Part shown: positions 1 to 9,814 of the stretch, piece by piece
Layout of the letters: every line of letters starts with the position of its first letter
Numbering within the stretch: the stretch's first letter is position 1
NCBI GenBank assembly: GCA_028386065.3
Contig: JAKUCV010001567.1
Coordinates: 1-64,000, forward strand
Origin: Turnera subulata
Lineage: Eukaryota; Streptophyta; Magnoliopsida; Malpighiales; Passifloraceae
Length of the DNA: 64,000 nucleotides
Direction of reading: 5' to 3'
The notes under the pieces: model-generated
Told to the model about the DNA's origin: nothing
What the model saw: only the letters and a program-made list of their open reading frames with translations
The model's database searches: none
Program-made: the position numbers and the translations under genes

Positions 1-1
1 C

Positions 2-275
2 ATAAACTAGGTACATATGGCAGGCTGCGTGTGCTGGATACCCTATATAACCCTGTGTAAGTCAGTTAAATCTGAAGTACTACATTGGCATCAAAAAATG
101 TGAAGGACTACATTTAAGGCAATATAAAAGCATTTACATATTTTACAAATTAGATTAGCTAACCGGGTGTCATGAGCAGCCCTAGAGTTATCAACTTCGG
201 GAAAGCTAACAATGGGTACCTCTAGTTTCAATGGGTATTATACTTTTGATAAAACAAAATTACAGATTCCCACGG
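2..275. repeat. Dispersed direct repeat, copy 1 (partner at 8890-9140)
   Basis: About 250 bp match a second copy near 8890-9140 in the same orientation, with small indels. Shared anchors include CTGGATACCCTATATAA, CATTTACATATTTTACAAAT and GCTAACAATGGGTACCTCTA. Copy 1 carries two extra segments that copy 2 lacks: 86-113 (a tiny retroposed insert plus its target duplication) and about 26 bp before ATCAACTT. The repeat starts at the window edge, so its true left end is unknown. It codes for nothing visible. It could be a dispersed transposon fragment or a local duplication. Confidence 0.85.
86..98 (+). mobile_element. Ultra-short retroposed tail with target duplication and an empty-site copy
   Basis: The 13-bp insert TGGCATCAAAAAA sits between two near-identical 15-bp repeats (71-85 and 99-113, one substitution each from the consensus). 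The paralogous repeat at 8962-8976 has the same 15 bp once and uninterrupted, so it serves as an empty site. This is the signature of target-primed insertion of a severely 5'-truncated A-tailed element. Confidence 0.75.
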
Positions 276-514
276 CATATATAAGCCTTAGGACTACTGC
301 ATTACTCCCTCCCTAGGTCCTAATTAAGAGCCTAAACTGCTGGATTGTTCCTCCTCAGGCTTCTGCCTAATATAAGCGACGGTAATACAATATTTGTCGG
401 GCAATAAATCCTCGAGGGAGACTATAGCCTGGTAGGTTAGGGGGTCTGGGGGGTCTGGTTGGCAGACAACTTCTCCCTGACAGTGAATGTCACGAAGAAC
501 ACTTTACCATAGCA

Positions 515-1186
515 TTAGAACAAATTCGCACGCATAGCTTCCACAAGCTCCAGCTTCATATTCTGGAGAAGACACAAACGAATTAAGAGATGGAAACAAA
601 CCCAAACACACAATGGATTAAGAGATCGAAAACAAACCCAAAACACAAACACACAATGAATTAAGAGATCGAAACAAACCCAAAACACAAACACACAACG
701 AATTAAGAGATCAAAAACAAACCCAAAACAAAAACACACACAATGAATTAAGAGATCGAAAACAAACCCAAAACACAAACACACAATATCAAAACAAACC
801 TTCATCGCCCCAATTGTCGATGTAGCATAACGGGTGCACAACAGGGCAAATTTTTCATTAGGATCAGTAGGGTAGAGGTAGTTCACACAATTCTTGATTA
901 ATGGGATCTCTGGAACTTCAAAACCCTAAAATTAGAAAAGCCAAAAAAGATTAAATCGATTAATTCCTTCACCTCCACCACCAGCACATGAACGATCATG
1001 TCAATTACAACGAATTAGGAGAGAAATAGTACATCGAAAGAGGATCAATTGAACCTTAGATTTGTGGATTTCCTTGTAGTAGCCACAGCCGATGAGGGCT
1101 TTCCGAACTTTGGGGGGATGACCTCTCTTGGATCGCAGCACATACTTCTCTACAAAATGATGCCACTTATTGTCCAGGACGCATCC
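515..1186 (-). pseudogene. Probable remnant or 5'-broken protein-coding gene, family not recognised
   Basis: Three blocks join in phase with good splice sites: 1186-1055 (44 codons, contains RGHPPKVRKALIGCGYYKEI), 925-800 (42 codons, contains NYLYPTDPNEKFALLCTRYA) and 562-515 (15 codons plus TAA, ending VEAMRANLF). The composition looks like genuine coding sequence. Upstream of 1186 the frame meets TGA at 1189-1187. The nearest ATG (1220) opens another frame and stops after four codons, so the 5' part is frameshifted or lies in an unseen exon. The intron between blocks 2 and 3 is filled by a minisatellite. I do not recognise the family. It could be a real gene with a missing upstream exon; a transcript would decide. 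Confidence 0.4.
581..788. repeat. Minisatellite, about five units of 36-45 bp
   Basis: Five consecutive imperfect units each begin AATTAAGAGATCGAAA (or a close variant), run through ACAAACCCAAAACACAAAC and end ACACACAATG. Units differ by substitutions and by small CA-tract length changes, as expected from replication slippage. The array lies inside the putative intron of the broken minus-strand gene at 515-1186. Confidence 0.9.
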
Positions 1187-1839
1187 TCACACAAGTTCCT
1201 CTTCTCTATGCTTCTTCCATGGCGGTGTTAGGTCAAAACGTGATGATTAACCAGTAGTAGCCATGATTGCTTCGCTGCCACGAAAAAGATAAAAACGAAG
1301 CGTAATCTAATCTCTCAATTTGGTTTTTAACGTAGGGAGAGTGCTGGATATTTATAGGCATTGCGGAGGGGCTCGCGCTCGTCTCCCGCTATTAGCCCAA
1401 ACCCAAAAATTCGGGCCCTTACTCTTCTCTTCTTCTTTCTTTTTTTTTTAGCAAATTGGGCCCCAACAAAGATTGCTTGTTGGGCTGGGAGGAAACGTAT
1501 ATTAAAATATTCCCCACTAGCAACATTATTGGCCCTCGTCGTATAATAATAAACTTTGGCAAACTCCGTCTCTCCTTAGGAGAGACTAGTAAGTACATAG
1601 GAATTGAGGATTTAACTAATTAATTTGACCATGATGCTTCTTTACCATCAGAAACAACCGCATCAGTAGAAGAAAAATTAACAATCGTATCAGACGAAGA
1701 ATTAGTCGAAACGATGATGATGGCTCCTAATCGTTATGAACCCTAATTGCACTCTGATTGCACTTGTTTCTTCTTTTTTTTTAATAGAAAATCTGGAAAG
1801 ATATACATAAGGGAGTCGGTGGATATTATAAAATTGTTG

Positions 1840-2135
1840 AGGCCCCTCTCTGTGTAGCCCAAACCCAAAATTTGCCGCCTTTAGTAGCTGAATAGCACTC
1901 AAACAATCCGATTCAATGAGCACTGACCGATGACCAGTCTCACTGGCCAATATAACCCATCATGGATGGCTTGAAGCTCCACTAAAATGACCGAACAGGG
2001 AGTAATCTTGCGAACAAAACCACTAATCCACTGCCCATCCGCCAAACGGGCAAGACCTCCAACTGTTGCAGCCATTGCAGCGTCAACATTGACTTTAAGG
2101 ACATCCCCATACGGCGGAGCCCAGCTGAGTAACAT
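1840..2135 (-). pseudogene. LINE-type RNase H domain fossil (non-LTR retrotransposon)
   Basis: Minus-strand translation from 2135 reads WAPPYGDVLKVNVDAA, then GGLARLADGQWISGFVRKI and LVELQAIHDGLYW. This is the pattern of the RNase H-like domain at the end of plant LINE polyproteins: the catalytic Asp in NVDAA, and a Glu in the ELQAI region. A single-base frameshift near 1950-1940 moves the rest, ETGHRSVLIESDCLSAIQLL (third catalytic Asp in ESD), into another frame. No reverse transcriptase part and no poly(A) tail are visible here. It is a degraded fragment with no expected function. Confidence 0.75.
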
Positions 2136-2387
2136 TCTAGTCGTTTATGACAAGCCATCAGTAGGAACCGCCATAGCCACCTCTAGTGCATATTGCACAA
2201 TGTCAGAGAGCACCACTTCAGTTGGCCGGGTCGTTTCAGAGAAAACGGCCTCATTCCTCTATTTCCAAATTAAGTACCTAAGCAGCCATGCCGAATAGTA
2301 TCTGAGAAGGAATTTGACTAGAACAAAGGAAACCAAATTTTAAACCCTGTAACAACCAAGTATCACAATTACAAGTTTACAACTAAT

Positions 2388-2819
2388 AGTCCGTTTGGTA
2401 TCAATTTGGAATTGGAATTGAATTCAAATCATTAAAAATTTAGAATTTGAATTCATTATGAAATCAATTCTCTTGTTTGGTATACTTTTTAATAATGAGG
2501 AATTGAATTCAATTCCAATGTTTGGTATAAATCAAACTATCAATTGAATTACTAAAATTACCTAAGTTGTCCTTTTGCTAAAAAAATTAAAATAAGAATA
2601 TATGGTCATTTTTGTCATTTAGACATACCAATACTTTTCCAGTGGAATTGAATTCCAAATCCGATAGGTTTTGTTTGGATATGAAATATTACCAAAATAT
2701 TGATCCAAAAATAAAAAATAGAATTCAATTCTTATTTTAAATTAAATAGAATTATACCAAACTAAGGAATTGATTTCAATTCATGGAATTGAATTCAATT
2801 CCATGATACCAAACGGGCT
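2388..2819. mobile_element. MITE with terminal inverted repeats (about 432 bp)
   Basis: The ends are inverted copies: left AGTCCGTTTGGTATCA, right TGATACCAAACGGGCT, continuing inward as GGAATTGAATTCAA-rich arms. The interior is very AT-rich, dominated by GAATTGAATTCAATTC motifs, and has no coding capacity. A clear target-site duplication is not visible, so the superfamily (hAT or PIF/Harbinger type) is undecided. Confidence 0.7.
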
Positions 2820-3495
2820 GTAAAGAGTTAACTAATTGACTCACAATATAATCCAAGAGGAAACAAACTTCCTTAAAAAACTTAAAAGTAAAAAAAATTC
2901 ATGCAGTTTAAGTAAAGTCAGTAACCGGATAGTTCCTTCGACTTAGTATCATATATTAAAAAAAAAAAGAAAGTTTCTTCGACTCATTTTAACATATTAT
3001 ATATATTTACCGCTCAGTAATACATTCTGGCTGTGGCAAGCGCTAGGGTATCATACATTTTCTTTTTTAGCCCATCGGCTTTATACATTTTCAAAGTCAT
3101 TAAATAAGAGTAGTATCTACTTACCAGTATACAAATTTACAGGTAGGTGTAAATTATTATTTTTTTGCATAACATGTAATTGACATTGCAAAATTGTGAC
3201 AGAGAGTCTTCCTCCGAGTGGTATATTACGAGTGATTCTTTATTTTCAAGGTTGAAAAGGCACTTGTAAGCCCACCGGACAACAAATTATGAAACAAATT
3301 AAAAGAACGGAAATTCGAATTAATTGCATCATAAAACACCAATCTATACTGTAAACGGTATCATATATTTATGTTTATGTTTGGAATGGTAGACTTACAT
3401 CACCATATCCCCCTTCCTATATAGCGGTATTAAACCCACCATATACATCCTATACAAACGCATACAGATATAAATAACAGAGACCAAATTCTGAT
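2820..3495. other. Intergenic, nothing recognised
   Basis: AT-rich non-coding sequence between the MITE and the small peptide gene. No open frame, tRNA or element ends are convincing. The last part (about 3360-3499) probably holds the 3' UTR of the minus-strand peptide gene. Confidence 0.4.
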
Positions 3496-3499
3496 AGTG

Positions 3500-3832
3500 T
3501 CATGGCTTGTCCGTGGTACACAGAGTTGAACCAAATGTGTGGTAGTTTATGTATCGGCTAGGAGCTGATGTGTGGTGAAATCCCTTCGGCATGCAATTTT
3601 CCACCCTCGTATTCGCAAATCCTTCAGGTTCGTGGCTGGTTTTTGGCTTCAGTGTCACCAAATCTGCAGCTTTTGATGCCTTCAATGGCCTTGCAGCTGC
3701 CACAATACCAGCCCGAGGAATCGAGCGGGACATTGTTGCAGGTGGGGATAACGTTAAGAGGAAAATGTAGAAGAAAACAATGAAGAAGAAACGAGCGTTG
3801 CTAGACATTTGAGAATTACTCAATGAAATCAT
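3500..3832 (-). CDS. Small secreted signalling-peptide precursor (IDA/PIP-like SAPS motif), 110 aa
   Basis: A single-exon 110-residue protein. A hydrophobic segment at about residues 14-31 (FFFIVFFYIFLLTLS) looks like a signal peptide. It is followed by a variable basic linker and a C-terminus with two Cys (CMPKGFHHTSAPSRYINYH, then GSTLC). The Pro-Lys-Gly and Ser-Ala-Pro-Ser spacing recalls IDA-like (PKG...PPSAPS) and PIP (SGPS) peptides, but the Tyr-Ile-Asn-Tyr-His extension and Cys pair differ from canonical IDA. The first ATG follows a TATA box at 3913-3922 by about 80 bp, and tandem W-box cores lie farther upstream. Secretion and ligand function are inferred; the exact family is not certain. 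It could equally be annotated as an uncharacterised secreted Cys-containing peptide. Confidence 0.65.
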   Translation of the reverse strand: MISLSNSQMSSNARFFFIVFFYIFLLTLSPPATMSRSIPRAGIVAAARPLKASKAADLVTLKPKTSHEPEGFANTRVENCMPKGFHHTSAPSRYINYHTFGSTLCTTDKP

Positions 3833-3912
3833 TATCTGTAGTGTGTTTAATAATTGAAGAAGAGCTATTGATCAAAAAAAAGTAATTGACGAAGAGCTAA
3901 GGAGGTGGGGGG

Positions 3913-3922
3913 TTTTATATAG
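3913..3922 (-). promoter_or_regulatory. TATA box of the small peptide gene
   Basis: The minus strand reads CTATATAAAA, about 80 bp upstream of the ATG at 3832. This places the likely transcription start near 3880-3890. Confidence 0.7.
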
Positions 3923-4129
3923 GGTTAATGGTTAGGGAACTTTTAAAGAATAGCTCGTGAAGGAAATGAAGATATCTAGCTGCTAGCGAAGCAAATTAAA
4001 ATGCTGGTCCTCGTGGCATACGACTTCTAGGGGGTGGTGAGGTGTAAATTGGGTGATTTTAAGTACCTTTTGACGCGGCAAAATGAGGATGCCCGTGTTG
4101 TTCATAACTATTTTTCCTATGTTTGATTT

Positions 4130-4140
4130 GTCAAAGTCAA
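4130..4140 (-). promoter_or_regulatory. Tandem W-box cores upstream of the peptide gene
   Basis: The minus strand reads TTGACTTTGAC: two adjacent TTGAC WRKY cores (the first also fits TTGACY), about 210 bp upstream of the TATA box. G-box/ABRE-like sites lie farther out (GACACGTGGC at 4297-4306 and CACGTG at 4511-4516). Stress or defence induction is inferred only. Confidence 0.4.
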
Positions 4141-5219
4141 ATTTCTCCTTCATTTCCAATATTAATTTGGAGCAAATGTGTAGTTTCTAATGCCAAATCT
4201 TTCATTAGTACTTGAAAAAGGCAAGATAGAATCTTTGTTAGAACCATAAGGACCCGATAGGATCTTGATTTAGATAACGTGGAAGTAGGTGATTGGGACA
4301 CGTGGCGTGGAGTAGCTTACCTGTCTAGCCAGCTTATAAGGTGTGGTGTGTTACATATCATCAAACTTCACATGTCTTGCTTGATTAAAAAATGCCACCT
4401 CCTACAATTTGGAAGAAGCAGAATCTCTAAGATCAGGTGTCTTGGATGGCAAATCACAAAATCTCACCGCCCCCGGAAATCTACAATAACAAGATTCTTC
4501 AAGAAGCCTACACGTGTCGTCATAATAATAATGTCTAGAATATATTTAGTTAGCTTTCCTATTAATGATTCCTTCTTAAAGCCTGTGAATATTTTTGCAC
4601 AAGAGATAATGGATAGGATAACCTTCCTTCCTTTTTTTCTATATTAGAAAAATTAGTTTCTTCTTTCTCTTAACTGGATAAATGTATACATAGTGTGCTC
4701 GTTTGTTAATGGAAGTATGAAACTAAGACCCAAGAAAAATTGGACTTGTTATAATGTTTATAATTTATATATTTCTTATATGCCATAGGGACAACAATAT
4801 TTGTTGTGTTTTTTTTTTTTTAATATTCTGTTTGCTATTTACTCATGAGTCATAATTGTGAACCAGGTTGACTGGATGGAGTGTATGCTGACCCAACCCA
4901 GGCCTGCCAGAACAAGAGAAATTTAATGGGCTATAATCGCTGAAATCTGAACTGGAAAGCAAAGGTAAATGAAGCCCGCCTTCTTTTCTAAGCCCAAAAG
5001 AGAAAAAGAAAATGTCGTTTACTCGCTCACCCTTTGGTTTCTTGGGCTTTCTGCTGATGCCTTTAAATGTTTTAGGATTTTAAAAAAGCCCAGTAGTTCC
5101 TAAGAAAGTGCTCCTTCCAGCCACTTCATGCTTGATATCGTTCTGGGCTTTTTCTCTCGTTTCTGTTCCTCTTCCAACTCGTAGCCTTACGGCCCGAATT
5201 ACGGCTCATTTCCCCCTCT
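4141..5219. other. Intergenic, distal promoter of the peptide gene and unassigned DNA
   Basis: Contains the two CACGTG motifs noted above. A 122-codon plus-strand open frame at 4279-4647 has no recognisable domain and looks like chance. No other gene was seen. Confidence 0.4.
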
Positions 5220-5227
5220 CTAAGAAG

Positions 5228-6198
5228 TAGGGTGAGCAAATCGTCGGTACGGTGCATACCGTGCCGATTGCTCAATATACCGACCTTTTCCGACTACTCT
5301 AAATTCTGACCGATGCCGTGCCGCCTCTCATATTTTACCGATCGGTATAATACCGACACATACCGACGTCGGTACGGTAGGTACCATGGTTAACCGAAGC
5401 TCAGAACTTGATTTCGCAGAAAGGCAGAGACATTAAGATTTCCAGAAAGATCAAAAACAAAACACAGCCAATTTTGCCACCAAATTCACAATCCCAATCC
5501 AATCATAGAAGGCAACATAATTATGATCATATACAATAAAAACTTCATTCAATAAGATAATATCAACTACCCAAATCCAACTTACTAAACGTATTTGAGG
5601 ATTTCAAGTTTCAATTGAGGGATTTTGGATTTGAGTATTTGGGAATTTTGGGCTTGTGAAATTAGGGATTCAAGGTTTCTGTATGTCGAGACTAGAGAGG
5701 GAGGGAGGGGCTTTGAGGTTGAGAGTGGAGACTAGAGAGGAGGGAGAGGAGGATATGCACGGCGAGCTTTGGTAGGCGGCGACGATGGCAGGCTCGGCGA
5801 AGGCGGAGGGGGGGCTGACTGCTTGCTTGCTTCGCTTTGGAGAGAGAGACGGAGAGAAAAAAAAAAAGAGTGAAAGTGAGTGACGATTAGAAGGATTAGT
5901 TTTAATTTTGGTGGGGGCTTGGAAATATGGGTTAGTTGGGCCATTGTTTATTTGGGTTGGGATAATTATTTATTTTGGGTTGGGGCCTTGGGGTTAGGGA
6001 GTGTTGGGCCCGGCCGTATTGGCCTGTGCCGAGTACCGTCGGCTCGATACCCAACCGACCGATTCAACCTGGCGGTTTCCTCGGCACGGTACAAACAGAG
6101 GGGTAATTAGTGGGGTTGGCCATTTTTCGAGCCGATACCGTCGATTTAACCACGATATCAGCACGGTACGGTCGGGCCGGTATTTTTGCTCACCCCTA
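5228..6198. mobile_element. hAT-like non-autonomous DNA transposon (971 bp)
   Basis: The terminal inverted repeats are TAGGGTGAGCAAAT at the left and TTTTTGCTCACCCCTA at the right (one indel). Imperfect 8-bp flanking repeats CTAAGAAG (5220-5227) and CAAAGTAG (6199-6206) match at 6 of 8 positions. The subterminal regions are full of GGTACGG/CCGTACC and CGGTA palindromes, a common hAT architecture. No transposase is present. The middle (about 5400-5880) is unlike the ends, with purine-rich GAGAGGGAGG tracts, and could be captured host sequence. A 70-codon proline-rich minus-strand frame inside is not supported as a gene. Confidence 0.8.
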
Positions 6199-6206
6199 CA
6201 AAGTAG

Positions 6207-8841
6207 AACTAAGCAAAAAGTATGTCAAGAAAAAGGGTTTAAAAAAGGAGGAAAGTTCAATTCGATCCCTGCAATTAGAAGAATTCGAAGCCTGTGAGTG
6301 GGGGTTTCTCCTTCTGGGTATGTGAATGATTAATCTTTCGCCAGAAGAAAATTGGAAACAACTATCTTAATTGTGAATTACAAAGGTCTAATCCACATAT
6401 GGAGATCACAAAAGAAGCCCCCTCCCAAAAAAAAAAGAAAGAAAAAAGAAAGAAAAGGCACCCCCAGAAATAATTCCATCCAACCACGTCTTCTCGGCTT
6501 GATCAGTTCAGATATTCCTACAAAATTATGAAAATTATAGTTAACTGCCTAGATATAATGGCTCAAATCAGTACAATTCCACCATTAAGTGGTATTCGTA
6601 CGATTGGGGGGACATCGATTAAAATCGCACCTATTCGGCATGCATATTTAGACCAAGGATAATAGTAAAAAAACTCGATAGTGAAGACTTTTTTCTTCTT
6701 TTCTTATTTGTTTATTTGTAATTAGACTGACGACAGATGCTCACGATTTGTCCAAGGGTGACAGAGTAGCAAAGCACTACGGTTGTGTGCGTTGAAAGAA
6801 TCGCACCACCTGTAGAAAAAAGCATCAACATAAACGTCAAGTACCAATTTATAACTGCAATAGTTAAAGTAGTACTACTAAACAACACAATCTTATCGTG
6901 TAATTAGTACCCACTAGTAGACACGAATAGAATCTTCAGGCATAAGACTAGGAATAGGAGTAGGAATTAGTCCTCTCAATTTTGCAAGAGTTATTAGTAT
7001 TTGTTACCCAAGTGCTTGATTAGATCAGCTCTTTTTGAAAGTAAAAAAATCCTCATATTAGCATCAAAAAAAAAAAATCCTCATATGTTATTATCTTAGG
7101 TGACTTCATGTATAGATAGATGGGTAAGTGTTAGAACTCAATTAGAAAGAGTGCGTCAAAGTATTCCTTTTCACATTAACAATTGTTATTTAATTGGGAT
7201 GCACGACATAAGATAAAAGATCATGGCACATTTAGACTATGACTAGTAAGGTGTTGATGATAATTGATGTGAATATCTTAATTTGTGTCAATAGATGCGT
7301 CGTGTGAGTTGATGATTAACTAGAATCTTGAAGTGCCTATTACTATTAGCAAATCGCTTCAAGATTTACATGAATCCAGTCCAATGTCTCGTAGTTAGGA
7401 ATAATTAGGACGATCAGTAAAACCAATCCAACCTAAACATTAGCTAATTATTTGTTTGTGTTATCATAAACTAAACTGCAAACCACTACCACTTTCCTCA
7501 GGGAATCTTTCAACCAAAGGAAGCACCCGCATCTCAAGAAACAATAAAGAAGAAAAAGAAGAGGAAGTTAATGTAGTAGTACTAGGTTGTTGGCCATGAG
7601 GAAGGCAGATAGGCGGCTTTATTTTAAGTTGAAGATAACGAAAGTTATAAACAAAAAAAAAAGTTAAAGTTAATTAATATAGTAGCCGGTGTGAACACAA
7701 AGAGAAAAAAAAAATTGGAACAACTTTTGTCCTTTTCATTTGAACAGTTGTATTATAGCCACTTTATTATATAGTAGTAAGAACCAAGGCACTACTAGTG
7801 AATCTGGCGCTGGATCTGAAAGAGTGATTTGACACTGGTTTTAACGAGGATGCCTAGAATATAACAATAGGAACAGACAAAGAAATCGGTACTAAGAACA
7901 AGAAAAAAATCTTGTTCAGGTGATACTTAATTAAGTAGTGCGGTATGACTTATGATAAGTCAGTAATCAATTGATTCGCAAGCAATGTAATTAGTCTTTC
8001 TAAGACTAGGATTCACAGACTTTCATTATAAACAACTTCAGTATCAATCAAGCTACAGTCTGATGTAAGCTAGAGTTCATGTTTTCAATTATGAAATTAA
8101 ATAGACAATAGTCAAGAATAGGCAATTTTCAATAAAATTTTCTCCTGCGTATTGTCCATTACATTAGATGATAAATAGAGAAGAAATCTAATTATGGAAG
8201 AAAAAATAGGTGGCCCAGGGATCATAAGATATTGCATTTGAAGGGAAGGGAAGCCAAATCCTAGAGATATTTTATAACGTTGTAATAGGGTAACAAAACC
8301 GGATCACACACGTAGGCTGATGTTAGATATACTAAGAAACAAATTAACTAATATTAGAAAAAGATGGTAAGTACAATAATGGGAAGCATGATTGAGAGAT
8401 GAGATGACGATCAAAATCACAATGGCGTACTATAATACTTCAGTGGAGGTTTTGGCTGCGGGGATAATGATAAGATGATACGTGGATGGTCTACCCATAA
8501 AATGCCAATCTTGTCAATACCAGTCTTTCTGTATGTTCATATTGTTTCACTTCAGAATCTTTCTTACAGGAAATGATCAGTGTAACTTAGTAATTGATAA
8601 ACAAGTAAAAATAGTCAAAACACTTTTGATTTGTACTCCATGACCAAAGGCAATGAACGTTTTTCGAAATAAAACAATAGAGAGCATCTAGCAGTTTTTT
8701 CCTTGCACCAAAGTATGAATCCCACTGTAAAGTACAGCAACATCAAATTTCGTTGTTAAGTATAAAATCATGTTACTAATTAGTAGCCAGTATACTATTT
8801 AGGATTGACACTTCTTTTTAATGCTTTGTCCTTGAGGTTGC
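6207..8841. other. Intergenic, distal upstream region of MIR172
   Basis: No gene was recognised on either strand. Contains one tiny retroposed insert at 7059-7070, annotated separately, and many A/T tracts. Confidence 0.4.
7059..7070 (+). mobile_element. Ultra-short retroposed tail with target duplication
   Basis: TAGCATCAAAAA lies between two identical 16-bp repeats (7043-7058 and 7071-7086, both A7 followed by TCCTCATAT). The exact border within the A tract is ambiguous. Same 3'-end motif (GCATCAAAAA) as the inserts at 86 and 12895. Confidence 0.6.
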
Positions 8842-8856
8842 AAGAACCATTGACAT

Positions 8857-8873
8857 TTTTTTTTTTTGATATA
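8857..8873 (-). mobile_element. Ultra-short retroposed tail with target duplication
   Basis: Seventeen bases (on the minus strand TATATCAAAAAAAAAAA) are flanked by a perfect 15-bp repeat, AAGAACCATTGACAT, at 8842-8856 and 8874-8888. The end resembles the 3' tail of the full-length SINE at 15701-15835. Confidence 0.75.
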
Positions 8874-8889
8874 AAGAACCATTGACATG

Positions 8890-9140
8890 ATTAAACTAGG
8901 TACATATATGACAGGCTGTGTGTACTGGATACCCTATATAATCCTGTATAATTCAGTTAAATGTGAAGTACTACATTTAAGGCAATATAAAGCATTTACA
9001 TATTTTACAAATTAGATTAGCTAACCGATCAACTTTGGGAAAGCTAACAATGGGTACCTCTAGTTTCATATATACTCTTGGTATTATTTTCTTAAAACAT
9101 TTTTGATGATCAAGATAGAACAAAGTTACAGAATCTCACA
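8890..9140. repeat. Dispersed direct repeat, copy 2 (partner at 2-275)
   Basis: Second copy of the repeat at the left window edge, about 8.9 kb away and in the same orientation. It lacks the two insertions seen in copy 1 and keeps the empty target site at 8962-8976. It lies about 0.7 kb upstream of the MIR172 TATA box. Confidence 0.85.
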
Positions 9141-9778
9141 GCTAAATACATGAGGAAAACCTATTTAAGCACAACAAAACCAGTGCACCTGCACCTTTCT
9201 TCTGTAATGGGATCACTTTGAGGATACATATTGATTTTAGGAGAAAGCGTAAATTCACCAATGTATAATTTGAGAAAGTAGAATGTTATCTTGAAAAACA
9301 AGTTCGTAATGCTGAAGCCGTACCTAATAAATTTGCTAATTGTCAATCAAGAGTTATTTCTTAAAAGTCAACAACTATAAAGTTTCCTCTCTCTTTTTGA
9401 TATTTTTTTTGGTAAACTTTTCTTTTTAGATATTTTTAATTGATCTGAACATAACAACAGCTGGAAACTTTTGAAATTAAATAAGAAATGAAAATCCACG
9501 CAAATAGGATTAACATTCTCTAATTAGTTATTTCGATTGTCCGATGATTAGGAAATCTGCGGTATTATAAGTAGGTAAGGTTATCTTGCCAGCTTAGCGA
9601 AAGCTCATTTGCGATCTTGCGTATCTAATTAACGTTTTTTTCCCTTTAACCATTAATTATAAAATTAATTTCAATTAATACCTTGGATACGAAGACACCA
9701 CTTTTCTTTTCTTTCTTTTTTTAGAAAAAAATACCACTTTTTTCATGCGGTTTAGGTGGAGTCTTCCTCGTGTATGTG

Positions 9779-9792
9779 TATATATATATATA
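9779..9792 (+). promoter_or_regulatory. TATA box of the MIR172 gene
   Basis: An alternating TATATATATATATA tract is followed about 30-40 bp later by CA-rich start-site sequence and then a long CT-rich leader (9830-9875), typical of a plant Pol II promoter. GTAC cores, the minimum of SPL-binding sites, occur upstream at about 8901, 9053 and 9321. SPL9 control of MIR172B is known in Arabidopsis; control here is inferred. Confidence 0.55.
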
Positions 9793-9814
9793 CGCATCCC
9801 CATAGCCCCAAACT

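Noticed and set aside
581..788. Regular direct repeats resembling a CRISPR array
   Set aside because: Plant nuclear DNA; units are contiguous with no unique spacers. It is a minisatellite.
1700..1800. A second, tandem MIR172 hairpin 8.9 kb upstream, expected if the 250-bp repeat marked a unit duplication
   Set aside because: No miR172 or star sequence is present near the expected position.
4279..4647. 122-codon plus-strand open frame
   Set aside because: No domain, no coding-like composition, and it overlaps the distal promoter of the peptide gene. Treated as chance.
5732..5944. Proline-rich 70-codon minus-strand frame inside the hAT-like element
   Set aside because: Low-complexity purine/pyrimidine tract; no start context or homology visible.
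9393..9436. Another possible tiny retroposed insert (GGTAAAC between CTTTTTGATATTTT-like repeats)
   Set aside because: The flanks are T-rich and differ by an indel, so the direct repeat could be chance.
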